Source of the DNA: Vitrella brassicaformis | Taxonomy: Eukaryota > Sar > Vitrellaceae | Direction of reading: 5' to 3' | Assembly (NCBI GenBank): GCA_001179505.1 | Contig: CDMY01000765.1 | Coordinates: forward strand, 1-23,029 | DNA: 23,029 nucleotides | Shown: piece after piece, positions 10,573 to 19,301 of the stretch | How positions within the stretch are numbered: position 1 is the stretch's first letter | Layout: every line of letters starts with the position of its first letter | The notes under the pieces: model-generated | Databases searched by the model: none | Seen by the model: only the letters and a program-made list of their open reading frames with translations | What the model was told of the DNA's origin: nothing | Program-made: the position numbers and the translations under genes

Positions 10573-10788
10573 GCACTCAACCAACAACCAGCCAGCAACA
10601 TCGGCCGGCCATTGGCTTCAACAACAGCAAAAGCGACTCGACCCAGCCACCCCTCCATCCATCCCATCGTATACTTGTACTACAAATACACACACGCGGT
10701 ACGCCACCCCACACCCTCCTCTGTCTGCCCCAGCCAGACTGACCCGTCCTTACTTACTGATGTCACCCGCCCCGCCCCGATCGCTCAC
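10053..10788. other. tail-to-tail intergenic region, low-complexity rich
   Basis: 736 bases between the stops of eIF2B gamma (plus) and the coiled-coil gene (minus). It holds CA-rich patches (10261-10291, 10381-10395), a CATC patch near 10457-10476 and a CT tract (10531-10572). I see no ORF with coding character, no tRNA and no other RNA gene. Confidence 0.6.
10531..10572. repeat. (CT)n tract
   Basis: An almost uninterrupted CT dinucleotide run in the tail-to-tail gap between eIF2B gamma and the coiled-coil gene. Confidence 0.9.
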
Positions 10789-11896
10789 TCACTGCTGGCA
10801 CCCATTGTGGTTGTGGCTGTTCTTCTGCCGCCACGCGAGTGTCGTCTGCACCAGCTGCTTGAGCTGATCGGGAGGCAGCCGAGCCCGCTCAATCAGCTGC
10901 ATCAACCCGTCCTCCGTCATGCCATTCGACCACCCGCCCTCCTGCTGCTGCTGCTGCTGGTGGTGGTGGTGCTGCTGGTGGTGGTCTGTGTGCTGGTAGT
11001 CCATGTGTGTGTGTGCGACGCCGTTGGTGTGTATGTTGATGTTGGTCGGGGGCGGAGGAAAGCCCGGAGGGGGCGGCAGCATTCTGGCTGTGTACGGCAC
11101 TGGTGCGGGAGGGGGAGGGGGCGCGGGGTGGTGGGTCTGCTCTGCGAATGGCTGCACTGGCTGCTGCTGAGACTGGTGCTTGGAGGGGGCGGGGTAGCTG
11201 TCGCTGTGGTTGTGGTTGTGGGTGTGGGTGTGCATGGTGCTGTTGAGCATCTCTTGGTACTGGTCCTTGAGCTCGGCCAGCTGCTGGTCGCGCTGCGCCA
11301 GCTGCTTCGTCAGGCCCTGCACTTGCTGAAGCAAAGACAAAGGGGGAAATGTGAACGAATGGGGATGTGTGTGCGTGCGTGTGTGTGTGTGTCTGTGCGT
11401 CCACCGAACCCAACTCACCTCCTCGAGTTTGTTGTCTCTGTCGGCCTGCTCGCGTCGCATCTTGGCCAGCTCCTCCATGACCAGTGTGGCCCGGCTGTTC
11501 TCCTACACACACACACACACACACACACGTATACACAGATTGAGCCATCTCGCCTCTCCCTCTTGTCTTACCTCCTGTGAGTGCCATATGGCGTCGAATG
11601 CCTCGTTGGTCTTGGTGTCGTAGCTCTTCTCCAGCACCCGCAGGCGCTGCTCGGTGCGGTCCACACGGGCCATCACATCGTCCTGACGACGCTCCACCTC
11701 GTTGTGCCGGACGCACAGCTGCAAACACACAGGAAGGCAGACGCACACAAAGATAAGATGGTGTCCGAACGCTTTGTTGTGTTGTGCACACCCTACCGCT
11801 TTGAGGTCGTCTCTGAGTTCTTTGGCCTCTATCTCCATCTCACGCTGCCACTTGAGGCGCGCCTTAGAGAAGCTCTCCTCCTGCACATTGACACAC

Positions 11897-11927
<31 letters not shown>

Positions 11928-12826
11928 GGAATGGATGGGTAAATGGATGGATCGAGAGGTACACGCCCACTCACTCACCGCCTCGGCCACCCACCCCACC
12001 TGTGTCTTGGTGTTGGTCATGTCGGCCTGCATGGACGTCAGCTTATCGGTCAGCGCCCCCACCTCACGGCAACAACGGCGCAACTCATCCTCAAACTGAT
12101 CGAGCATTGATGATTTGAATGACCATTTCATGTCATGTCATGTCGGTAGGGCGTCGTCACCTCACCTCACCTTGTGCTGTTCCTTAGCGGTGTCGTGTAC
12201 GGAGCCCTTCAGGTCAATCATGTCAACGTCCATCTAAACACACACACACAGATAGAATGAGGGACGCCACACGCACAGCATACACAAATGCACTGCATGC
12301 AGCACCGTGCACGTCTTGCTTGCTCACACTTCGCTGTCGGCTGAGTGAGTCGCCCACGCGTATCTTGAAGAGGCGGAGCTCCTTGGCGAGCCGGTCGACG
12401 TCATGATCCAGCTTCATCAGCAACTTGGGCGACAGCTTCGCCACCTGACGACACATGCATCCACACACATGCATCATCGTCCAGCCACCCGTCTTGTCTT
12501 TTGCCACCCACCTCCGCCTCCTCTGACTCATCCATCCCGTCCTCCCCCTCCCCCTCAACACATGCACCAGCAGCAGGGCCCTCGCACAGGCGGTCCGCGC
12601 TCGACGAAGGCGTCCGCTCCTCACCAGCCCCCTCAACGCTGGCAGTTTCCCCATTGAGGGTCTCCTTAGTCTCATCCCCGTGGTGGGAGGCCTGCGATGC
12701 CGTCACGGTCAGTGACACGCTGTCCTCATCGACCGCGGTGGCACTGCCGACGGTGGGCGTCACAGTGGCGGCGCATCCGTCGGCACACAACTCCAACTTA
12801 TCGTCCATGGGAGCAGCCATGGCCAT
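10789..12826 (-). CDS. coiled-coil protein with His/Gln/Pro-rich C-terminus, function unknown
   Basis: Exons (minus): 12826-12512, 12444-12328, 12233-12171, 12095-11979 (or ending at 12000), 11880-11797, 11718-11572, 11502-11419, 11325-10789; about 487 aa, all phase 0 junctions. I do not recognise a family. Residues 1-105 are acidic and Ser/Thr-rich. Exons 2-7 are almost continuous alpha-helical coiled coil with Leu/Ile heptads (VAKLSPKLLMKLDHDVDRLA, then EVERRQDDVMARVDRTEQRL). Exon 8 starts as coiled coil, becomes His/Asn/Gln/Pro-rich (HTHTHNHNHS, polyproline, HHQQHHHHQQQQQQ) and ends with a short conserved-looking helix (EDGLMQLIERARLPPDQLKQ). Start chosen at 12826, the first ATG in frame; ATGs at 12820 and 12808 are alternatives. 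A scaffold or cytoskeletal role is only a guess. Head-to-head with the TFIIIA-like gene. Confidence 0.75.
10941..10982. repeat. CTG/GTG trinucleotide tract coding for Gln/His runs
   Basis: Read on the minus strand it encodes the HHQQHHHHQQQQQQ-type run of the coiled-coil protein. The mixed CAG and CAC codons look like an expandable repeat. Confidence 0.9.
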
Positions 12827-12948
12827 CTTAATCAACGCGGAATGCACAGCAAACGATGCCAAGAAAAGTGCGAGCTCGGACGAATGGCGAGCTCAGAAAA
12901 TATCTGGTGCCATGGATCTGGTGGCGAGGCTCGAAGGCTCCTGAGCGA
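12827..12948. promoter_or_regulatory. very short divergent intergenic region
   Basis: 122 bases between the coiled-coil gene start (minus) and the TFIIIA-like gene start (plus). It contains two copies of GCGAGCT (12870-12876 and 12887-12893), the first part of a palindromic cgagctcg. Shared promoter inferred from spacing. Confidence 0.5.
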
Positions 12949-15124
12949 ATGACGGACAACCAACTCGAAGATGTCGCGTCAGGCGAGGAAGATGGTGAAG
13001 AAAAACACTGACACTGAGTCACCGACGGAGCACACACGAGATGGATGGATGGACAGATGCACAACACACACACACCACTCGATCGATGTTCTCACTCGCC
13101 CTGTTTGTGTGTGTCTTCTCCTCGTCAGATGCGGCTCCCTCCTCATGGAACCACACGCCGCCGACAACCTCCGGGCAGTCATCACCCAGTACCAAGACCG
13201 TCCGAGTCACAGCCATGGACGCATCGGCAGGGTCGTCGGGTGGCCCCTCACCAGCACCAGATCAGCCCGCAGAGAGTGGAGAGAGGGAGGGGGATCTGAG
13301 GGCACTTGTGATGAAGATGGCTGGCCCGCCGTTCGTCTGTCCGTATGACGGCTGCGGCAAGTCATTCGACAGGAGAGGCAAGCTGGAGAGGCACGTCGTC
13401 ATCCACTCTGACGCGGTCGGTCCGCACACAGCCACACACATTCACAGAGGTATTTCTTTGTGTGAGGGTGTGGTGTGTGGTGTGGTGGTGTGTGCAGCGT
13501 CCCCACGTGTGTGGCATATGCGGCGCGAGTTACAAGCGGAAGGACTACCTGGACCGGCACATCCTGACCCACTCGGCCGAGCGGGCCTTCAAGTGCCGTT
13601 ATGAGGGCTGCGACAAGACCTTCACTGATGCCGACTACCGACGCATCCACGAGAAGACACACGAAGCCAGACAACACTTCTGTGGTGAGATCGACATGGA
13701 GGGAGAGAGGGAGGGAGAGAGGAAGGGTCTTACGTGTGGTGTGCATGCTGTGTGTGTGCGTGTGCAGATGTGTGTGGCGAATCGTTTCGCCAGAAGAAGC
13801 AGCTGCGTCGGCACCAGATGCGGCACTATTACGCTGCGGAGGGTGTGGAGGGTCGTGGGGACAAGGGCTTCCGCTGCAGGCACGTCGGGTGCAACCAGCT
13901 CATACACACGTGGGAGGGGCTCATGAGGCACCTCAAAAGGCACCAACGTGAGGGACGGAGGGAGGGAGGGAGGATGACAGACAAAGGGAGGGACCGACCA
14001 GCGGCAGGCACAAGGGCCTGGCCATATCTCTGTGTGTGTGGGTGTGTGCTGTGTGCATTTCTAACTTTAGCTGCCAACATGCACGAGTGTGGTGTTGACG
14101 GCTGCGAAGCCAAGTTCGCCAAGTTCAGCCAGCTGGTCGCCCACCGGAAGGCCTGCCACCCCAAGCCACCCAAGCCACTCGCATGCACACTCTGCGGCAA
14201 GGTATGGTTGGTATGCACTACTACTACAACACTACAGCTACACTTCTCTATGGAACACGCACACACATACACATCATATGGCCTGGCCGGATGTGTGTGT
14301 TGTCCTGTGCCTCCCTCCCTTAATCAATCAGCGGTATGCGACCGAGAAAGGCCTGGAGAGCCACATGCAGACGGTCCATCCGGACGGCTCCAGCGAGCCC
14401 GAGAGGTTTTTGTGCCCTGTGCCGGGATGCGGCAAGACATACACAAGGGTCAGTGAGTCAGCCACCCCCACAGGCCTTCTGATCGGTCTCATGGATGGAT
14501 GGATGGATGGATCCTCTGTGTGCCCAGCGTTGGATGTTGTCTCAGCACCATCGTGTGGTGCATCTGGGCGAGCGGCCGTTCAAGTGCCCCTACTGCCCCG
14601 ACGCTTTTGGCTGGAAGCGCGTCTTGCAGAACCACATCGCCTCTTGCCACCCAGAACACGCTGAAGCACAGGATGACGACGACTCCACCAACCACGATCC
14701 TGACGACGACGCTGTGGGGGACGCCATGACAATGGACATGGAGGCAATCCAAGATGACGACCACCACGAGCAAGAGCCTAGTGCAGAAGCAGCCCCGCCC
14801 CCACCCCTCCCCCTTCCCCTTCCCCTCCCCGCCCCTCCCGAAGCCTTTACTGGTGCGCCTCCCGCCGCCCTCCCAATGGCTGCGTCTCTGCTGCATCTTC
14901 CGAAGAGCAAGGGCGGCCGTGGCAAGAGGGTGATTGACGCCCCGTGGCTGATCGACATGGAGATAGTGGGGATTGGCGACAAGAGGCGGAAGATCGACCG
15001 TCTGCTGCACTCGGGAGGGTCAAGGGCACCTGTGCGGAAGAGGAAACAAGGGGGCAGTGAGGCAGTGGATAATGTGGGTGTGGGTGTGGACGTGGAGGTG
15101 GAGGTGGGTGAGCCAGTTGGTTGA
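12949..15124 (+). CDS. nine-finger C2H2 zinc-finger protein, TFIIIA-like
   Basis: Exons: 12949-12994, 13129-13415, 13498-13684, 13768-13947, 14071-14201, 14332-14448, 14528-15124; 514 aa, phases agree. Nine C2H2 fingers occupy residues about 86-108, 116-136, 144-166, 173-193, 210-232, 240-263, 272-293, 305-328 and 336-357. Each has its Cys and His pairs; finger 5 has lost the usual aromatic residue (CNQLIH). Nine tandem fingers in the N-terminal two thirds followed by a basic tail is the layout of TFIIIA, which binds the 5S rRNA gene and 5S RNA. This identification rests on finger number and spacing, not on a diagnostic motif. After the fingers come an acidic, then a Pro-rich stretch and basic nuclear-localisation-like clusters (DKRRKIDR, VRKRKQ). 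The ATG at 12949 gives an acidic N-terminus (MTDNQLEDVASGEED) with a phase 1 splice. A later in-frame ATG near 13214 is an alternative start. Confidence 0.75.
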
Positions 15125-15628
15125 TGTCAGGCAGTGTGTCTGATAGATGCGTGGATGGATGGATGTGACGTGATGGCTTCGAAGGAAGATGTTTTGAGTG
15201 TGCTCTGCTTTGTGGTGTGTTGCGTTGCGTCGCGGACGGACACAGAGGACATTCTTCTGTTCTTGACCGGCGATGAAGGCAGGCAGGCAACGTGATCATT
15301 GATATCCATCACATCAGTCAGGGCTGCACTGCAGGCCACACACACCACGCCCTCATGCTTTCCCTTCCCACATCCATCCATCCATCCATCGTCTGTCTTT
15401 GACACACAGTCAACTCAACCAACATATACACACACATTACATTCCTCCACCCACCCCAAGTTTCATTCAGGTAGATCTCTCCATCCGCCGCATGAAATGA
15501 GGTAGATCTCTCCATCCACCACATGGATGTCACACATCCCTGCCATGGCCATGCATCTCTTGCCTCCCTGATGTGATGCAGTCACTCACTTTGGCGGAGC
15601 TGTCACTTTGACTCACTGTGTCTGTCTG
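15125..15628. other. tail-to-tail intergenic region with short tandem duplication
   Basis: 504 bases between the stops of the TFIIIA-like gene (plus) and the FKBP-like gene (minus). It contains CATC/GATG patches (15151-15163 and 15371-15389) and a 31-base-period duplication (15470-15525). No coding signal or RNA gene is seen. Confidence 0.6.
15470..15525. repeat. imperfect tandem duplication, 31-base period
   Basis: The sequence ggtagatctctccatcc occurs at 15470 and again at 15501, each followed by a similar ccgcatg/accacatg. It lies in the non-coding tail-to-tail gap. Confidence 0.85.
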
Positions 15629-16973
15629 TCAGTCTTCTCTCCCTCCCTTGTACTGCTCGTCTCCGCCTGCCTCTGACCCCTCCCCCTCTCCCTCTCCCCC
15701 GACCCTGCCGTCCACCGTCTCTTGACCTCCTTGGTTGAGCTCTTTATCGTATAGCTTCTTCCACAGCTTCTTCTCCCTGTCTAGCACCTGCTGCCATTCG
15801 TCCACATCCAGCTGGCGCAGCTTCTGAATGGCCTGGTACAGCCGCTCCCATCTGGAGGGATCCTCGAACGGCACGTTGATCGCCATCAGCTCGATCTCGT
15901 ATATCAGCACCTGACACAGACAGACAGACAGGCAGACAATTCAACTTGCGAGTGTGAGTGGATGGGATGGATGCTGTTGGTGGTTTGGTTGCGGGTAGGT
16001 TTGCATGCATGTCGGTGTTGCTCGGTCGCTCACGCACGTCGGTGTACATGGTGGGGAAGGCCATGTCGGGGGGCACAATCACCTCACGAATGCCTGCAGG
16101 CACAGCACAGCCAAACAGACACACAGTGGATGGATGGTGTGCAGTAGACGGCAGGCAGCAAAGCACAGCGTCAATGCAATGCCCACCTCCTTCCCTCATG
16201 CCGCGAACCATGACGTCTATGGCAGGAATCACCAGACTGACCACACACCCACACACACCCACACACACACACAGACCCACATGTGTGCTGATATCAAGGA
16301 CCCAGGAGGACTCCATCCATCCATCGATCCATCCTTACCCCTCGCTGTCTCCGATAACGAATTTGACGGGTCTTCCCCTCTTGTAGGAGGTGTCGAAGCT
16401 CCTGCCGCTCTCCACGCGCCCGTGGTAGTTGACCCGCACCCGCATCCCCTCCTCCGCAACCCCACCGAACCCGATCAGCAGATCGCGCCACATCATCCCG
16501 CTGCAGTGCACTCATCCGTCCGTTCATCCAGTCCACGGCACACAGCATACATACAGCAGAGGGAGGGGATCAGTGGAGTGCATCCTGTGTGGTCGGCTCG
16601 CTCACTGTTCGTCCCGCTGGTAATCGGGCTTCTTCTTGAATTTCTTGTTGAGGAAGTCCTCCTTCTTGATCAACTCGCACATTGCCACTGGAGGCCGCCA
16701 CCAGGAACGCCCAGACAAGAACTGCCATCGGTCCATCAGCTCCCGCAGATCTGAGCCGCTGCGAAAACACCTTGGTCGACGGCATGCTGGGGGATGCTGT
16801 GAGCGCTGGTCTCCATGCCGCATCTGGCCTGCACCTGCATCTGCACAGGAGGCTCCATCGGCCTGGTTGGCGTCGGTTCGCGGAGATCTTGGTCGCTGTC
16901 TAACAATCCAGCCGCCTGCAACTGCTGCAACGGCGACGCTCGCCGCACCGACGACCCTCTGAGAGCTCTGCAT
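15629..16973 (-). CDS. FKBP-type peptidyl-prolyl isomerase-like protein
   Basis: Exons (minus): 16973-16606, 16500-16339, 16236-16187, 16093-16038, 15910-15629; 305 aa, phases agree. The N-terminus has a hydrophobic stretch (VVGAASVAVAAVAGGWIV, residues about 8-25), a possible signal or membrane anchor. An FKBP domain covers about residues 142-224: VRVNYHGRVESGRSFDTSYK, then PVKFVIG, LVIPAIDVMVRGM and REVIVPPDMAF. Conserved FKBP residues kept are Tyr148, Phe158-Asp159, Phe170 and Val179-Ile180. The pocket Trp is Ile183, and the usual LAYG/His segment is FPTMYTD, so catalysis may be weak or lost. The C-terminal extension is helical and charged, ending Gly/Glu-rich. Such divergent, leader-bearing FKBPs resemble plastid-lumen types, but that location is inference. 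The residues between about 35 and 80 are low-quality coding and could hide an intron. Confidence 0.8.
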
Positions 16974-17059
16974 GAGCTTTCTCACACTTTTCAATCGCAA
17001 GGCTTCGGGTTTCAGGGTTTGGGCGGGGAGGTCATGGGCCGGCGCAGGATGGTCTCGTA
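16974..17059. promoter_or_regulatory. 86-bp divergent intergenic region with TTTAGGG-like motifs
   Basis: Only 86 bases separate the FKBP-like start (minus) from the next gene's start (plus). At 17004-17023 lies TTCGGG-TTTCAGGG-TTTGGG, a degenerate telomere/telo-box-like series. Shared promoter inferred from spacing. Confidence 0.5.
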
Positions 17060-17413
17060 ATGGGCAACAGAGTGCCGAGGACGAGCAGCCAGCAGGACTG
17101 GCCTGCCATCCGCAACCAGAGCCTTGACGTCATTCATCGAGAGGGGAGAGATAGCCTGCACAAGATCAAGGCGGTCGGCAACCTCAGGATCAGCGCCCGG
17201 TTCCTCTCGCGCGTCGACTTCGAGCCGGCTGTGCTCCGCCGCCGCCTCCGCCGCGCCCTGCACGACACCCAACTCGCCGACGGGACGCCGCTGGATGCCG
17301 TGGTGACATTCGACGTAGACAATCTCGGGAGCAAGCTGCTGCTGCAGGTATGGGTGCCTTGTACGCGTGGGATGGATGGATGGATGGATGGACGGACGGA
17401 CGGACGGACGGAC

Positions 17414-17447
<34 letters not shown>

Positions 17448-17499
17448 ACGGATGGACGGATGGACGGATGGATGGACGGATGGACGGATGGATGGATGG

Positions 17500-17531
<32 letters not shown>

Positions 17532-18585
17532 CAGGCGTGGTGGCTGGTGGAGGGCCAGAGATGGGACGAGGCGGCCGACGCACTGCGGCTGGCCCATCAG
17601 CTCACCTATTGTGAGCTGCCGGTCATCGTCACACAGCAAGATCTCGAGAAACACCGTAGCAAACAGGTGAGTGGGCTGATAGGGGAGGGGGACGGATGGG
17701 TGGCACTTATCTTTCTGTGTGTGCTGTGACGGATGTGTGACGTCAGGCGTATTTGGCTGAGCCGCGTGTGGTGGCGCTGTGGAAGATGCTCGGCCGCTAT
17801 GTCGACTTTGGTGGCGAGCGGGGCAGATTTGAGCTGTTCGACCACGGCAATGGCGACCTGCGGGCAATCACGGACGACCCCGAGTACCGCCTCGATCTGA
17901 CCCCCCTGCCCCCCACCCACGCCTACCACCCACACGCCAGCTCCCACAACCCCCCGTCAGACACCACATCGTCGGATACGACGACGGCTGCTACACTGAC
18001 ATTGATGACATGATCACCGAGCGTCTTTTTCCTCGTTCCTGATGAGCACCATGATGCTGCCCACCTACGGCGACATGCAGAATACCATGCACTTCATAGA
18101 CCGGTCGGGCAGTCGGGACGGCGCACGACATTCCCTGTCCTCATTGATGCTTCATTGGGTTGGCTGTGTGTGTCTGCAGTGATGCCCGTGGTGCCGTGTT
18201 GGCGGGCCTGCTCGATCGGTCGGTCCACCAGTCGGTTGAGGGCGCCACGGCCGCCATGGCGTGGACCTTTGCCAACGACACACCATGCAAGTTCAAGCAC
18301 TTGCTACTGACGCCGTTCGACCACCCCTTCATCGCATACATCGCCATCGACGACTCGGGGGATGGACAGGGCAAGCTACAGACGACAGAGGGTCACTCAG
18401 ACAGACAGCCCATTCCGCTGTGCTGTGTGTCTGCAGTGTCTGTGAGGGTGTTCACGACCGAGCAGCCAGCAGCGGGTGTGTCTGCTGATGCGCCCTTCAA
18501 GGACCGCTTCCCCCGCACCACCGCCCTGGCGCGCCCCGTCCTGGGACCGATCGCACCCATTGTGTTCGACGGCGAGGCGGCGTAG
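17060..18585 (+). CDS. unrecognised protein; apparent 1-base frameshift in exon 4
   Basis: Proposed exons: 17060-17347, 17535-17666, 17747-17883, 17961-18103, 18180-18391, 18437-18585. I do not recognise a family. The protein looks soluble and globular, with hydrophobic segments in the C-terminal half. Conserved-looking stretches are [51 protein letters not shown] and [20 protein letters not shown]. All junctions keep phase except that exon 4 starts in one frame ([20 protein letters not shown]) and ends in another ([15 protein letters not shown]). As given, the frame stops at TGA 18040-18042 after 212 residues. A single missing base, most simply in the T5 run at 18026-18030, would make one 353-residue protein. 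This could be a sequencing error, an unrecognised splice or a decaying gene. Start ATG at 17060 gives MGNRVP; an N-myristoyl signal is possible but unproven. Confidence 0.6.
17370..17531. repeat. GATG/GACG tetranucleotide array followed by (TG)n, in intron
   Basis: About 33 tetranucleotide units (17370-17500) of ggat and ggac types are interspersed in blocks. A run of about 13 TG units (17506-17531) follows, ending at the acceptor gcag. The array fills most of intron 1 (17348-17534) of the unrecognised gene. Confidence 0.95.
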
Positions 18586-19301
18586 CTCGTGTTGGAGTAG
18601 AGGGAGGGGGGTAGACAAACAAGAGGGAACGAGATGAGAGAGGCATGAGGGACACCACATCTCACACACGGGGCGAGACGTGTGTGTGGATGGATGGCCT
18701 GTGTGTACGTGGTGAATGGCCATCCCTTCTGTGAGTGACTCCTGACTGTACAGATCCATGCGTGTGAGCATCAAACGTTATGATGAAATCACGTCTGTTG
18801 TCTTGTTTCATTATCGCGCACACGAGACTGTCCGTCTGCTGCACACTGCCCTTTCTGCACAGAGAATACTACACATGAGTACGACCACAGACGCCCCATC
18901 GGGAGTGTACGTCTAGACAATCAGCAGCGCCCCATATCACCCACTCCAGCAAGCTAAGCAGCGTGGCACTCGCCTCCACCGACAGCTCTTAAAGACATAT
19001 ATATCGACACACACATCCATCAAGCACTCTGTCTGTCCGTAGGCTACACATCTCAGTCAGTCAGTCAGTCAGCCCGCCCTGTGGATTCCATCGATGCAAA
19101 CACACACTCCATCCATCAATCCACCCATGCCCGAGCCAGTACGTGTGGACGTGACAGATAGGAAAGACACGCACGACAGCCGGACGAGCATCCAGCCATG
19201 AAGATGGCAATCCCTCCCCCCTGTCCATCCACATGCTGTGTGTATAAGAACGGTGGATGGGCTATCTGTCCTTTCTGTCTGGTTGCCCCTCACCCCCTCA
19301 T
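18586..19301. other. tail-to-tail intergenic region
   Basis: 716 bases between the stop of the unrecognised gene (plus) and the stop of the F-box-like gene (minus). It has scattered GATG/CATC patches, an AT-rich spot (acatatatatcga, 18994-19006) and four CAGT units (19053-19071). No ORF with coding character, tRNA or rRNA is seen. Confidence 0.6.

Noticed and set aside
16570-16785. Alternative frame with a signal-peptide-like start (MAVLVWAFLVAASSGN) in the FKBP-like gene
   Set aside because: It cannot be joined in phase to the FKBP exons, whereas the overlapping frame ending PDYQRDE splices cleanly to GMMWRDLL.
17134-17867. Minus-strand frames rich in [11 protein letters not shown] repeats
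   Set aside because: They translate the GATG/GACG array backwards; the array is intronic on the plus strand.
18956-18978. 5S rRNA-like box (aagctaagcag at 18951-18961 followed by cgtggcact)
   Set aside because: Eleven bases match the 5S internal control region, tempting next to a TFIIIA-like gene, but the flanking 5S sequence and the downstream arm (ttggatgggagacc) are missing.
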